A stretch of 64,000 bases of DNA from Halothece sp. PCC 7418 (GCF_000317635.1 NC_019779.1:2852001-2916000); one strand, 5' to 3'. Counted from the first letter of the stretch, positions 1 to 8,379 are shown. Program-made: numbers and translations. Notes: generated by a model from the letters alone, not told the origin.

Positions 1-477
1 TGTAATCGTAACGCCTTTGTATTGACGTTGCCTAACTTCTGTTTCTTCATTACTCTCTAAAGAACGTAAAAAGTTTCCCGCTTTTAAAGAATTTGTAATT
101 CCCGCAATGAGCAAAACATTTTCTTCTTGAGAAAAAGGATTGATGGAGGGAAAATTAGCAATCGCTATTCCACTTAGCCAAGGGGCAACATCTTCTTCAT
201 AATCAATATTAGCATCAGGGAGGAATTCTTGTTCTAACTCTTGCAGAGAACTTTGCCAAACCGCTTGGGCTTCTGTTGTTCCATATTGTTCTAATTCCGA
301 CCAAACTTCGGGATCAGTCTCCATAAAAAGCATCGTTGAAGCACTTTCTGGTAATATTTTCGCGCTCGCTTGTGGCGTTAACCGCTTACCAACAATTAAA
401 CGAAAATAACCATAAATCCCCCCTGCAATTAACAGCAGTATAATTCCCACTAATGTAATCCGTTTTTTATTGAACAT
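1..477 (-). CDS. DUF3352-like membrane-anchored protein, 3' end outside window
   Basis: The reading frame starts at ATG 477 on the minus strand and runs open off the left edge, giving 159 codons of an incomplete protein. Residues about 6-26 form one hydrophobic segment after a short basic stretch (MFNKKR), so the protein is probably a single-pass membrane or exported protein with its bulk outside the cytoplasm. The next part contains the pattern 'ILPESASTMLFMETDPEVW', which resembles the start of cyanobacterial DUF3352 proteins. No catalytic motif is visible. The function is unknown. The start sits directly beside the heptameric repeat block at 484-682, and no clear Shine-Dalgarno sequence lies between them. 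Confidence 0.6.
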   Translation of the reverse strand, partial: MFNKKRITLVGIILLLIAGGIYGYFRLIVGKRLTPQASAKILPESASTMLFMETDPEVWSELEQYGTTEAQAVWQSSLQELEQEFLPDANIDYEEDVAPWLSGIAIANFPSINPFSQEENVLLIAGITNSLKAGNFLRSLESNEETEVRQRQYKGVTIT

Positions 478-483
478 CTTTTT

Positions 484-682
484 ACTCTTTTGTTATTTGT
501 TCTTCGTTCTTTGTTCTTCGTTCTTTGTTCTTCGTTCTTTGTTATTTGTTCTTCGTTCTTTGTTATTTGTTCTTTGTTCTTTGTTATTTGTTATTTATTC
601 CTTGATAACTGGTAACTGGTCACTGGTCACTGGTCACTGGTCACTGGTCACTGATAACTGATAACTGGTAACTGGTCACTAA
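484..682. repeat. Compound heptameric repeat block A
   Basis: Two kinds of 7-bp units lie head to tail. About 484-600 is built from TTTGTTA, TTTGTTC and TTCGTTC units. About 605-682 is built from CTGGTCA, CTGGTAA and CTGATAA units. The junction contains TTATTTATTCCTTGATAACT. The block at 2196-2296 has the same two parts and junction in reverse complement, so the two copies flank rpmI-rplT and the solute-binding protein gene as an inverted pair. This matches the short tandemly repeated repetitive sequences known from cyanobacterial intergenic DNA. Confidence 0.9.
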
Positions 683-725
683 TTACTCGTTTCCCTCAAC
701 AGACTTAAAAAACGCAATATAACTA

Positions 726-755
726 TTGCCCGATCGCGCTGAATTGACTTATAAT
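726..755 (+). promoter_or_regulatory. Probable sigma70-type promoter for rpmI-rplT
   Basis: TTGCCC at 726-731 and a perfect TATAAT at 750-755 are separated by 18 bases, and the rpmI start lies 34 bases downstream. The -35 box differs from TTGACA at two positions. This is the only strong promoter-like pair between the repeat block and rpmI. Confidence 0.55.
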
Positions 756-789
756 AGTAGGCTGTGTCAAAAAAATATGATTCAAAACA

Positions 790-990
790 ATGCCAAAGCT
801 CAAAACCAACCGTGCAGCAGCAAAGCGGTTTCGCACCACTGGAAGTGGTAAAATCCGTCGTCGCAAAGCCTTTAAAAACCACCTCCTACAACCAAAAACG
901 ACCAAGCGCAAGCGGACATTATCAAAATTAACCATTGTTAATGAAAGAGACGAGGACAACGTTCGTCAAATGTTGCCTTATTTGAAGTAA
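790..990 (+). CDS. rpmI: 50S ribosomal protein L35
   Basis: The 66-residue product begins [14 protein letters not shown] and is rich in Lys and Arg, as expected for L35, a small protein of the large ribosomal subunit. Length and N-terminus fit the bacterial family. It is followed after 33 bases by rplT in the same direction, the usual rpmI-rplT order. infC, which precedes this pair in many bacteria, is absent; a repeat block and an unrelated divergent gene lie upstream. A TATAAT box ends 34 bases before the start. The basic composition makes antisense frames look open, but those are shadows. Confidence 0.97.
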   Translation: MPKLKTNRAAAKRFRTTGSGKIRRRKAFKNHLLQPKTTKRKRTLSKLTIVNERDEDNVRQMLPYLK

Positions 991-1023
991 ATTGAATCAT
1001 ATCATCAAGGGAAATTATTATTT

Positions 1024-1374
1024 ATGTCACGAGTAAAAAAGGGGAATGTCTCCCAGAAACGACATAAGAAAATTCTAAAGTTAGCCAAAGGATTTAGAGG
1101 CGCACATTCTAAACTTTTCCGCACCGCGAATCAGCAGGTCATGAAAGCCCTGCGCCATTCCTATCGCGATCGTCGTCGTCGCAAGCGTGATTTTCGTCGC
1201 TTATGGATTGCGCGGATTAATGCTGCGGCGAGACAAAACGGAATGAGTTATTCTCAACTGACAGGTCAACTGAAAAAAGCAGACATTCAACTCAATCGTA
1301 AAATGTTAGCAAACTTAGCAATGCTCGATCCTGAAGCATTTGCAAAAGTTGTGGAAACAGCTAAGCAAGCCTAA
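1024..1374 (+). CDS. rplT: 50S ribosomal protein L20
   Basis: The 116-residue product begins [16 protein letters not shown] and contains the conserved [21 protein letters not shown] block near the middle, typical of L20, an early assembly protein of the 50S subunit that binds 23S rRNA. Length is normal for the family (about 115-120). It lies 33 bases after rpmI and is almost certainly cotranscribed. In some bacteria L20 represses its own operon by binding the mRNA; no equivalent structure is obvious in this leader. The stop codon is at 1372-1374, and the next gene starts 19 bases later. Confidence 0.97.
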   Translation: MSRVKKGNVSQKRHKKILKLAKGFRGAHSKLFRTANQQVMKALRHSYRDRRRRKRDFRRLWIARINAAARQNGMSYSQLTGQLKKADIQLNRKMLANLAMLDPEAFAKVVETAKQA

Positions 1375-1393
1375 GCGTTGGTGGAGTCAAGTC

Positions 1394-2203
1394 ATGAGAC
1401 AAGTGAACTCGGTTTCTTGGGGAAGCCGAGTTTTAAATTTAGGATCGCGGTTGCTGATAGCGGGTGTGCTGTCTTTTCTCCCCCTCCGCGCAACAGCAGC
1501 AGAATTAGCAGAAATTGAGGCGAGAGGACATCTTACCATAGCGGTTAAGGATAACCTCCGTCCGTTGGGATTTGAAGATGCACAGGGCAATTTAAAGGGG
1601 TTTGAGATTGATTTAGCGCGACGATTAGCCCAAGAAATTGTTGGCGATCCCAATGCGGTGCGTTTACAACCTGTGATGAATCGGGATCGTTTAGATGTCG
1701 TATTAATAGGAGAGGTAGATTTAACGATCGCGCACGTCAGTCAAACCTCAGCGCGATCGCGCCTTGTTACCTTTAGCCCGCATTATTATCTCAATCGCAT
1801 TGCATTGGTTACAAAAGACCCCAATCTGAATGTTTTAAGTGAGGTCAAGCAAGGAAAAATAGCCGTTTTAAATCAATCCAGCGCGATCGCGGAAGTGAGA
1901 TTTCGTCTCCCCCAAGCCCAACTCATCGGCGTTAACTCTTATCAAGAAGCCCTTTCTCTTCTCGAAGCAGGAGAAGCTGTTGCATTTGCAGGAGATGAGA
2001 CCGTTTTGGCAGGATGGATTCAAGACTATCCTCAGTATAATTTACTCTCAGAACGAATGGGTGGCGAAGCCCTAGCGGTGGTCATGCCTAAAGGTTTACA
2101 ATATTCTCCCTTGCACCAACTTGTCAATGAAACCATTCGTCAGTTAAAGCAATCGGGATGGTTGCAACAAAAAGCTGAAGAATGGGGACTCAGTTATCAG
2201 TGA
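1394..2203 (+). CDS. Amino-acid-type ABC transporter substrate-binding protein
   Basis: The product is about 269 residues from ATG 1394. An earlier in-frame ATG at 1340 lies inside rplT and is not preferred. Residues about 1-35 form a signal peptide with an 'LRATAAE' cleavage region. The mature part begins with 'LAEIEARGHLTIAVKDNLRPLGF' and 'GFEIDLARRLAQEI', the pattern of family 3 solute-binding proteins that deliver polar amino acids to ABC importers. No permease or ATPase gene is adjacent, so it is an orphan binding protein or a paralogue with another role. The stop codon TGA lies inside the second unit of the heptameric repeat at 2196-2296, which supplies the last residues (SYQ). Confidence 0.85.
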   Translation: MRQVNSVSWGSRVLNLGSRLLIAGVLSFLPLRATAAELAEIEARGHLTIAVKDNLRPLGFEDAQGNLKGFEIDLARRLAQEIVGDPNAVRLQPVMNRDRLDVVLIGEVDLTIAHVSQTSARSRLVTFSPHYYLNRIALVTKDPNLNVLSEVKQGKIAVLNQSSAIAEVRFRLPQAQLIGVNSYQEALSLLEAGEAVAFAGDETVLAGWIQDYPQYNLLSERMGGEALAVVMPKGLQYSPLHQLVNETIRQLKQSGWLQQKAEEWGLSYQ

Positions 2204-2296
2204 CCAGTTACCAGTGACCAGTTACCAGTTATCAAGGAATAAATAACAAAGAACAAATAACAAATAACAAATAACAAATAACAAATAACAAATATC
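2196..2296. repeat. Compound heptameric repeat block B, inverted copy of block A
   Basis: CAGTTAT, CAGTGAC and CAGTTAC units (2196-2240) are followed by AACAAAT, AACAAAG and related units up to 2296. The arrangement is the reverse complement of block A at 484-682, including the junction around TATCAAGGAATAAATAAC. The block begins within the last codons of the upstream gene and ends right at the next start codon, leaving no Shine-Dalgarno sequence there. Confidence 0.9.
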
Positions 2297-2851
2297 ATGC
2301 AAGACAATCTTCTTCTTTTATATTTATCACTCTTAGTTTTACTTTTAGCGGGGGCGGGTTTCTTTCTCTTTCGTCAAATCTGGAAAACCCGCAGTAAAGA
2401 AAATCGTATTTCTAAATTGCAGAAATTAGCGAAAAATAAAGAAGCAACGGCTAAAGATTACTATGAATTAGCAAGCCTTTATTTAGACAAAAAATTATAT
2501 GTTCAAGCGACAAAAATATTACAGCAAGCTCTCAAATTCAAAGATATTGAACCCGAAAATCGAGCGTTAATTTATAATGCCATGGGTTATGCTTACTTTA
2601 CACAAGAACAATCGGATTTAGCGATTCGTCAGTATAAAGAAGCGATTAAACTTTATCCTGAATATGTGGTTGCTCTGAATAATTTAGCGAATGCTTATGA
2701 ACAGAAGAAATTAATTGCACAAGCGATTGAAGTGTATGAAGAAGCCCTGCAATATGAGCCTGAAAATAAAACCGCAAAACGGCAACTCGAAAGACTCAAT
2801 AAACGGTTTGTGAAAGAACCAAAAACGGAAGAAAAAACCTCAAAAGAATAA
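2297..2851 (+). CDS. Membrane-anchored TPR protein
   Basis: The 184-residue product has one N-terminal transmembrane segment (about residues 5-25, LLLYLSLLVLLLAGAGFFLF), a basic linker and then TPR units from about residue 50 to 165. The clearest unit contains 'AIRQYKEAIKLYPEYVVALNNLANAYEQ' features. The topology predicts a thylakoid- or plasma-membrane-anchored scaffold for protein-protein contacts; the partner is unknown. The ATG follows heptameric repeats directly, so initiation must work without a standard ribosome binding site. It lies 7-10 bases before the aldolase gene and may be cotranscribed with it. Confidence 0.75.
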   Translation: MQDNLLLLYLSLLVLLLAGAGFFLFRQIWKTRSKENRISKLQKLAKNKEATAKDYYELASLYLDKKLYVQATKILQQALKFKDIEPENRALIYNAMGYAYFTQEQSDLAIRQYKEAIKLYPEYVVALNNLANAYEQKKLIAQAIEVYEEALQYEPENKTAKRQLERLNKRFVKEPKTEEKTSKE

Positions 2852-2857
2852 GTAACT

Positions 2858-3505
2858 GTGATGGCAGAAAATTGGCTAGAAATAGTCAAACAAGAACAGG
2901 TAATTGCTGTGATTCGGGCGTTTCCAAAAGCAGTCGGGAAACAGTTGGCGCAAGCAATGGAAAAAGGGGGGATTCGTTTAATTGAAATTACTTGGAATAG
3001 TGATCAACCAGAACAATTAATCCCAGAATTACGGGCTGAAATGCCTGATTGTATCATTGGGACAGGGACGATTTTAAATGAAGAGGAATTAAACCGCGCG
3101 ATCGCGCTCGGAGTACAATTTATCTTCACTCCTCACGTCAACCCTCAATTGATCGCCACAGCAAACGCCCATAACATTCCCATCATCCCAGGTGCATTAT
3201 CTCCCACCGAAATTATCACGGCTTGGCAAGCAGGGGCAACCGCAGTTAAAGTCTTTCCCGCACAAGCAGTCGGCGGAGTGAATTATATTAAAAGCCTACA
3301 GGGTCCTTTAGGAAAAATTCCCCTTATTCCCACAGGTGGCGTTACCCTAGAAAATGCTCAAGGCTTTCTAGATGCTGGAGCGACAGCAGTTGGCTTATCC
3401 TCCCAATTATTTCCGAAATCATTAATCAGCGCCGAAAATTGGGACGCAATTACACAACGAGCCTTAAACTTAAAACAAACCTTATCCTTTAGGGAGGCTC
3501 TCTGA
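2858..3505 (+). CDS. eda: KDPG/KHG aldolase (2-dehydro-3-deoxy-phosphogluconate aldolase)
   Basis: The 215-residue product is a class I aldolase that cleaves 2-keto-3-deoxy-6-phosphogluconate or 4-hydroxy-2-oxoglutarate to pyruvate plus an aldehyde, the last step of the Entner-Doudoroff route. Visible family marks are 'IEITWNS' with the catalytic Glu at residue 43, 'IIGTGTIL', 'FTPHVNP' and 'TAVKVFPAQ' with the Schiff-base Lys at 131, then 'PTGGV' for phosphate binding. Length is normal. Start is GTG 2858 or the adjacent ATG 2861; the latter is as likely. It follows the TPR gene closely. Confidence 0.92.
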   Translation: MMAENWLEIVKQEQVIAVIRAFPKAVGKQLAQAMEKGGIRLIEITWNSDQPEQLIPELRAEMPDCIIGTGTILNEEELNRAIALGVQFIFTPHVNPQLIATANAHNIPIIPGALSPTEIITAWQAGATAVKVFPAQAVGGVNYIKSLQGPLGKIPLIPTGGVTLENAQGFLDAGATAVGLSSQLFPKSLISAENWDAITQRALNLKQTLSFREAL

Positions 3506-3588
3506 CAGTGCACTGGTAGTTGTTCCACTGAACAGATAGGATTTTATGCGATAATTTGTAACAGCATTCTCATAAACTTTCTTGAACC

Positions 3589-3957
3589 ATGACTGAGCCT
3601 ACTGAAGAACAACCTCTCCCTAAAACAGAAAAAACCCTCGCGGAAACTGCACCATCGCGCTATGAGTGTCGCAGTTGTGGTTATGTCTATGAACCGAATA
3701 AAGGGGATAGTAGTCAAAACATTCCCGCCGGAACAACCTTTGAAGAATTACCCTCCCAATGGCGTTGTCCCGTATGTGGGGCGAGACGCAATGTCTTTAC
3801 TGATGTGGGGGCTGTTGACGCGCCATCAGGCTTCCAAGAAAACCTTTCTTACGGTTTCGGTGTCAATCAGTTAACGCCCAGACAGAAAAATCTTCTGATT
3901 TTTGGAGCTCTAGCTTTGGGATTTTTAATGTTTATGAGTTTTTATGGTCTCGGTTAA
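3589..3957 (+). CDS. rubA: Membrane-anchored rubredoxin for photosystem assembly
   Basis: The 122-residue product carries a rubredoxin domain with two Cys pairs, C27-x2-C30 and C60-x2-C63, that bind one iron, and a C-terminal membrane helix at about 103-120 ([16 protein letters not shown]). The N-terminal 24 residues are acidic and probably flexible. In oxygenic phototrophs this protein (RubA) is needed for photosystem assembly, and the gene normally sits just before ycf48 and psbEFLJ. That order is kept here, but a decayed TnpB gene of about 440 bases has been inserted between rubA and ycf48. Confidence 0.93.
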   Translation: MTEPTEEQPLPKTEKTLAETAPSRYECRSCGYVYEPNKGDSSQNIPAGTTFEELPSQWRCPVCGARRNVFTDVGAVDAPSGFQENLSYGFGVNQLTPRQKNLLIFGALALGFLMFMSFYGLG

Positions 3958-3999
3958 GAAGCCTTCAAAAGGTCACAAAACCTGCTAATCTGATGGAGT

Positions 4000-4435
4000 T
4001 TGCCCATAAGTGGCATGACCTTCTATTCTCCTGAACCATTTCCTAACGAATGTCTTTATGCAACGCAGTTAGTCTATCAAAAAGGGAAGTGGTACGGTAT
4101 CTTTCCAGAATGTCGAGAGGAAAGCTGCACTGAAACTGATTCTGTAATCGCACTTGACCCAGGTGTCAGAACTTTTTTAACGGGTTATGACGGCGATAGA
4201 GTTCTAGAGGTCGGCGAGAGAGATCTTGGACGAGTTAACCGACTCTGTACACATCTCGACGACTTACTAAGCCGAATTGCCAAGTGTAATTCTAAAAGAA
4301 AGCGGTTTAAGTGGCTACACCGTACACCGAGATTGGAATGGCGCTCGTAACATAATGTTGCGGGCTTTGGCGGCAACGCCCTTTACTCTTACGAGTAATG
4401 CTATACCTAGCTTAAGTTTACTAAACTATGAGTAG
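4000..4435 (+). pseudogene. Broken IS200/IS605-type tnpB (orfB) remnant
   Basis: Frame one from 4000 encodes a middle part of a TnpB-type protein, including the 'ALDPGVRTFLTGYDG' motif that carries the first RuvC aspartate. It then ends in the wrong frame at 4350. A second frame from about 4305 to the stop at 4433-4435 encodes the typical C-terminus 'YTVHRDWNGARNIMLRALAA'. The central RuvC part and most of the zinc finger are missing, so an internal deletion plus frameshift has occurred. The N-terminal third is also absent. The element sits between rubA and ycf48, which are normally adjacent. Bases 4328-4460 recur inverted at 16071-16203. Confidence 0.85.
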
Positions 4436-4460
4436 ATTTAAGAAGGTTAAATGTTGCACA
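4328..4460 (+). mobile_element. IS end copy 1 (tnpB 3' end and right flank)
   Basis: This 133-base segment covers the last coding part of the tnpB remnant and its flank up to ATGTTGCACA. It is nearly identical to the reverse complement of 16071-16203, which has the same length with no gaps. The shared part stops at TGCACA in both copies, which should mark the right end of the original element. A small inverted repeat, GTTTACTAAAC, lies near the end. Confidence 0.8.
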
Positions 4461-4495
4461 TACTCTAACGTGACCCAATTTTGAAACAATAAATT

Positions 4496-5503
4496 ATGAG
4501 TATTTTGTTAAGGAATATTAAGCAAATTGTCTTATGGAGCGCGATCGCGCTGCTGACGGTCAGTTGTAGTCAAGTCCCCTCCACAGAATCAAACCCGTGG
4601 CGAGTCTTGGAAAACTTACCCACAGAACAAACCCTTTTGGATATTGACTTTACTGGCAATCCAGACCAAGGTTGGATGGTAGGAAACCAAGCCACGCTGT
4701 TAAAAACAGAAGATGGGGGAGACACTTGGCAGCAAGAAGAATTACAACTGGGAGAGGAAAAATTAGATTTTCTCTCGGTGAGTTTTAAGGGTGAAGAAGG
4801 CTGGATTGTCGGTGAACCTTCGATTCTCCTTCATACCACAGATGGCGGAGAAAATTGGTCTCGCATTCAACTGAGTGAGAAATTACCAGGAGAACCGTAT
4901 AGTATCATTGCCCTTGGGGAAAACTCTGCGGAGATGACCACTAATGTCGGTGCGATTTATCAAACCAACAATGGTGGCAAAAACTGGGAAGCCCTCGTGG
5001 AAGAAGCGGTTGGAGTCGCACGGAATATTTCTCGCTCTGAGGATGGGAAATATGTGGCGGTTTCGGCTCGCGGAAACTTCTATTCCACTTGGACACCTGG
5101 CGATCAAGCCTGGCAACCCCATGAACGCAATACCTCCCGCCGTGTCCAAAATATGGGCTTTACCCCAGACGGACGGGTGTGGTTACTCGCTCGGGGCGGT
5201 CAAATCCAGTTTACCGAATCGGAAGATTTTGACAGTTGGCAAGATCCCGAATATCCTGAATTTTCTAGTGGGAAAGGCTTACTGGATATTGGCTATCGCA
5301 ACTCAGATGAACTCTGGGTTAGTGGCGGTAGTGGTGACTTATTCCTGCGCTCGGAAACCGAGGGCGTTTGGAAAAAAGACCGTGACGTGCAGCAAGTTCC
5401 TGGAAATTTTTATCGCGTGAAGTTCTTCAATCCTGAGAAAGGATTTATTCTCGGCGATCGCGGGACTGTGCTTAAATATGAAGGGTCGGTGGATGCTGCG
5501 TAA
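4496..5503 (+). CDS. ycf48: Photosystem II assembly factor Ycf48/HCF136
   Basis: The 335-residue product has an N-terminal hydrophobic stretch ending in 'LLTVSCSQ', a lipobox-like site, so it is probably a lipoprotein on the lumenal side of the thylakoid or plasma membrane. The rest consists of repeated beta-propeller blades with recurring 'GWMVG', 'GWIVGEP' and 'TTDGGENW' patterns, the hallmark of Ycf48. The family binds the D1 precursor and early photosystem II reaction-centre intermediates. It lies 79 bases upstream of psbE in the same direction, the standard order. The normal neighbour rubA is displaced upstream by the IS remnant, so ycf48 may now depend on a promoter in 4436-4495. Confidence 0.95.
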   Translation: MSILLRNIKQIVLWSAIALLTVSCSQVPSTESNPWRVLENLPTEQTLLDIDFTGNPDQGWMVGNQATLLKTEDGGDTWQQEELQLGEEKLDFLSVSFKGEEGWIVGEPSILLHTTDGGENWSRIQLSEKLPGEPYSIIALGENSAEMTTNVGAIYQTNNGGKNWEALVEEAVGVARNISRSEDGKYVAVSARGNFYSTWTPGDQAWQPHERNTSRRVQNMGFTPDGRVWLLARGGQIQFTESEDFDSWQDPEYPEFSSGKGLLDIGYRNSDELWVSGGSGDLFLRSETEGVWKKDRDVQQVPGNFYRVKFFNPEKGFILGDRGTVLKYEGSVDAA

Positions 5504-5582
5504 AGAAAACGTGGCAATTGTTAAAACATTTCTTATCATGTATTAATGAACCGTCAGTTTTTGTAAAAGGAGTAAGGATCAA

Positions 5583-5828
5583 ATGGCAGGAGATACAGGT
5601 GAACGTCCCTTTGGGGATATTATTACTAGCGTTCGGTATTGGGTGATTCATAGCATTACCATCCCCATGTTATTTATCGCGGGTTGGTTATTTGTCCAAA
5701 CGGGTTTAGCCTATGATGCGTTTGGAACTCCCCGCCCTGATGAGTATTTCACCAAGCAACGTCAAGAATTACCGATCATTAGTGATCGCTTTCAAGCAAG
5801 AGAAGAAGTCGAAGAATTTAATAAGTAA
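5583..5828 (+). CDS. psbE: Cytochrome b559 subunit alpha
   Basis: The 81-residue product is the alpha subunit of cytochrome b559 of the photosystem II core. His23 in '[11 protein letters not shown]' is the heme ligand, placed at the start of a single membrane helix (about 20-40). Length is normal for cyanobacteria. AAGGAG lies upstream of the ATG. psbF, psbL and psbJ follow immediately in the same direction, the conserved psbEFLJ operon. Confidence 0.98.
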   Translation: MAGDTGERPFGDIITSVRYWVIHSITIPMLFIAGWLFVQTGLAYDAFGTPRPDEYFTKQRQELPIISDRFQAREEVEEFNK

Positions 5829-5852
5829 GTATTCTTAACAAGGAGGAGAAAC

Positions 5853-5987
5853 ATGACGACCAATCGTCCCAATGAACCCGTAACTTATCCCATTTTTACC
5901 GTCCGTTGGTTAGCCGTTCATACCTTAGCTGTGCCTAGCGTTTTCTTTTTAGGCGCGATCGCAGCGATGCAGTTTATTCAAAGATAG
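5853..5987 (+). CDS. psbF: Cytochrome b559 subunit beta
   Basis: The 44-residue product ([20 protein letters not shown] at the N-terminus) is the beta subunit of cytochrome b559. His23 in '[10 protein letters not shown]' supplies the second axial heme ligand, and one membrane helix follows. The strong AGGAGGAG sequence ends eight bases before the start. It begins 24 bases after the psbE stop and ends 9 bases before psbL. Its small size makes it easy to overlook, but sequence and position are diagnostic. Confidence 0.98.
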   Translation: MTTNRPNEPVTYPIFTVRWLAVHTLAVPSVFFLGAIAAMQFIQR

Positions 5988-5996
5988 GAGCAATTG

Positions 5997-6119
5997 ATGG
6001 TAGATCGCAATCAAAACCCTAATAAACAACCGGTTGAACTGAATCGGACTTCCCTGTACTTAGGGCTTTTACTCGTTTTTGTCTTGGGAATTTTATTCTC
6101 AAGCTACTTCTTTAACTAA
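5997..6119 (+). CDS. psbL: Photosystem II protein L
   Basis: The 40-residue product starts [20 protein letters not shown] and has one C-terminal membrane helix ending 'LFSSYFFN'. PsbL is a small subunit at the photosystem II monomer interface and supports electron flow on the quinone side. AGGAG ends five bases before the ATG. The gene is the third of the psbEFLJ operon, and the length is close to the usual 39 residues. Confidence 0.97.
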   Translation: MVDRNQNPNKQPVELNRTSLYLGLLLVFVLGILFSSYFFN

Positions 6120-6173
6120 AAGTCATTTAACACTGTTGAAAATTAGTCTAGCCTGATTGAGGAGAAAAAATTT

Positions 6174-6287
6174 ATGTCTGGGAAAATTCCCCTTTGGATT
6201 GTTGCCACTATCGCTGGCTTAGGAATTATTGCTGTTGTCGGTATCTTTTTCTACGGTTCTTATGCCGGCGTTGGTTCTGCCGTCTAG
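6174..6287 (+). CDS. psbJ: Photosystem II protein J
   Basis: The 37-residue product (start [18 protein letters not shown]) is a single-helix photosystem II subunit that stabilises the reaction centre and affects plastoquinone exchange. GAGGAG lies upstream of the start. The length is two residues below the common 39, with the C-terminus 'YAGVGSAV' a little short. It is the last gene of psbEFLJ, and a hairpin terminator follows. Confidence 0.96.
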   Translation: MSGKIPLWIVATIAGLGIIAVVGIFFYGSYAGVGSAV

Positions 6288-6310
6288 ATCCGATTCCCGA
6301 TCGAAAAGAC

Positions 6311-6342
6311 ACCGCTAGGGATTCTCTCTAGCGGTTTTTATT
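6311..6342 (+). terminator. Rho-independent terminator of psbEFLJ
   Basis: A perfect 7-bp stem CCGCTAG (6312-6318) / CTAGCGG (6328-6334) with a 9-base loop is followed by TTTTTATTT. It lies 24 bases after the psbJ stop and before argG. Confidence 0.9.
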
Positions 6343-6396
6343 TGTTATTGAGATAAAATGACCAGTTAGTCCAATTAAGAAAAATTAATATTTAAT

Positions 6397-7599
6397 ATGA
6401 GTCGTGCCGAAAAAGTTGTTTTAGCCTACTCCGGTGGCGTTGATACCTCCGTTTGTATCCCCTACTTAAAAGAAGAATGGGGCGTGAAAGAAGTCATTAC
6501 CCTTGCTGCTGATTTAGGGCAAGGGGAAGATTTAGAACCAATCAAAGAAAAAGCCCTTACGGCGGGGGCTACGGTTTCTCTGGTGGAAAATGCAGTGGAA
6601 CGCTTTGTCACAGAATTTGCGTTTCCAGCGATTCAAGCGAATGCCTTATACGAAAATCGTTATCCTCTTTCTACCGCTCTAGCCCGTCCCTTGATTAGTC
6701 AAATGCTGGTGGAAGCAGCCCATCAACATGGGGCGGATGCAGTGGCTCATGGTTGCACAGGAAAAGGAAATGATCAGGTGCGCTTTGACGTTTCTATTGC
6801 AGCTTTAGATCCCGATTTAAAAATTCTTGCCCCAGCGCGGGAATGGGGAATGAGCCGAGAAGACGCGATCGCGTATGGGGAACGCTTTGGACTCCCAGCC
6901 CCAGTCAAAAAATCTTCCCCCTATAGCATTGACCAAAATCTTCTTGGGCGCAGTATTGAAGCAGGGGTTTTAGAAAATCCCATAGTCGAACCCCCAGAAG
7001 AAGTGTTTAGTATGACCAGCGCCATTGAAGAAACTCCAGACAAAGCGGAATATATTGATATTGGCTTTGAAAAAGGTATTCCCGTCAGTGTTAATGGCAT
7101 TCAGTATCAACCCGTAGCGTTAATCGAAACCCTCAACGAACAAATTGGACATCATGGCTTTGGTCGTATTGACATGATCGAAAATCGGGTGGTCGGTATT
7201 AAATCTCGCGAAATTTATGAAGCACCTGCGCTATTAGCTCTAATTCTTGCCCATCGTGATTTAGAAAGCCTGACCTTAACGGCTGATGTCACGCAATATA
7301 AGCGGGGGATTGAAGATACTTATTCCCAACTGATTTATCGGGGGTTATGGTATAGTCCACTGAAACAGGCTTTAGAAGGGTTTATCCAACAAACCCAAGA
7401 ACGAGTTACAGGAACAGTGCGCTTGAAACTCTTCAAAGGAAATGCAACCATTGTCGGACGTGAATCAGAAAATTCCCTATATGCAGAAGATTTAGCGACT
7501 TATGGCGCAGCCGATGAGTTTGATCATAAAGCAGCAGAAGGCTTTATCTATGTTTGGGGAATGCCAGTCCGTGTTTGGTCAAAAGCATTGAAGCATTGA
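6397..7599 (+). CDS. argG: Argininosuccinate synthase
   Basis: The 400-residue product condenses citrulline and aspartate using ATP to make argininosuccinate, the penultimate step of arginine synthesis in the cytoplasm. The N-terminal ATP-pyrophosphatase loop 'AYSGGVDTS' is at residues 10-18, and '[12 protein letters not shown]' and '[10 protein letters not shown]' are further family signatures for substrate binding. Length is typical. It stands alone between the psbEFLJ terminator and the JAMM gene. argD, the aminotransferase of the same pathway, lies 18 kb away, so the arginine genes are scattered as usual in cyanobacteria. Confidence 0.97.
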   Translation: MSRAEKVVLAYSGGVDTSVCIPYLKEEWGVKEVITLAADLGQGEDLEPIKEKALTAGATVSLVENAVERFVTEFAFPAIQANALYENRYPLSTALARPLISQMLVEAAHQHGADAVAHGCTGKGNDQVRFDVSIAALDPDLKILAPAREWGMSREDAIAYGERFGLPAPVKKSSPYSIDQNLLGRSIEAGVLENPIVEPPEEVFSMTSAIEETPDKAEYIDIGFEKGIPVSVNGIQYQPVALIETLNEQIGHHGFGRIDMIENRVVGIKSREIYEAPALLALILAHRDLESLTLTADVTQYKRGIEDTYSQLIYRGLWYSPLKQALEGFIQQTQERVTGTVRLKLFKGNATIVGRESENSLYAEDLATYGAADEFDHKAAEGFIYVWGMPVRVWSKALKH

Positions 7600-7750
7600 C
7601 GCTCTCCCCTCAAATCAGATGGAGTCGTGAAAACTTCTCCTTTTTCCGACTCTTACTGATTCTCTTTAACCTTTCCCCTTGACCCTTTCCCCCCACTTCA
7701 CCAGCCAATTGAATTTTTCAGCAGACCCTTTTTGATAGTTGAGGAAAGCC

Positions 7751-8230
7751 GTGCTTAAAATCACTCAAGAACAGCAAAAACAAATGTATCGCCATGCCCA
7801 AAACACTTATCCAGAAGAGTGTTGTGGGATTTTATTCGGAACGTTTCAACCTCAGGGGACAACGATTGTTACAGAAGTCTGGGAAACGGAAAATGCTTGG
7901 GAAGCAGAAAGTCAACGGTTTGAAGCCGTGTGTCCAGAAGCCTCCGATGATGGACTAAGTAAACACAACCGATTTACCATCGAGCCAGCAGTGTTGTTAA
8001 AGGCTCAAAAGTATGCTCGCATCAATAATTTAAAGATTGTCGGCATTTATCATTCTCATCCTGATCAGACCACGATTCCTTCAGAATTTGATCGCGCGAT
8101 CGCGTGGGATACTTATTCTTATCTCATCATGTCAGTACAAGAAGGACAGGTTGTTGATTGTCGCAGTTGGATTTTAGATGAGCAACAACAGTTTCAAGCT
8201 GAACAAATTGTAACAGAAAGTTGCCATTAG
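7751..8230 (+). CDS. JAMM/MPN+ metallopeptidase (M67 family)
   Basis: The product is about 159 residues from GTG 7751. A TTG at 7739 would add four residues, but GAGGA at 7741-7745 is correctly spaced for the GTG. The JAMM zinc site is complete: a glutamate in 'PEECCGILFG' and the motif HSHP-x(6)-PSEFD with two His and the Asp, preceded by 'IVGIYHSHP'. Bacterial relatives remove C-terminal extensions from, or release, ubiquitin-like sulfur carrier proteins. The next gene is a MoeB-rhodanese activator of such carriers, which supports this job. No MoaD/ThiS-like carrier gene is seen nearby. Confidence 0.88.
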   Translation: MLKITQEQQKQMYRHAQNTYPEECCGILFGTFQPQGTTIVTEVWETENAWEAESQRFEAVCPEASDDGLSKHNRFTIEPAVLLKAQKYARINNLKIVGIYHSHPDQTTIPSEFDRAIAWDTYSYLIMSVQEGQVVDCRSWILDEQQQFQAEQIVTESCH

Positions 8231-8379
8231 CCTCAGTCAGCGCTTATCCTAAGAGACTGCACTATCATTTCTATGAGTCAGCAGTGACGTTATGCTACTG
8301 AATGTTCACCGCGATTTCTTTCCTTGCCGTAACACAATAGCAGATAAAAAACCAGCACATTATCGGGCGTGAGACTAAT

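Noticed and set aside
484-682. Possible CRISPR array
   Set aside because: The units are 7 bp with no spacers; no cas gene is in the window.
1340-1393. Upstream in-frame start of the solute-binding protein inside rplT
   Set aside because: It overlaps the last codons of rplT in another frame and puts a basic extension before the signal peptide; ATG 1394 gives a normal signal peptide.
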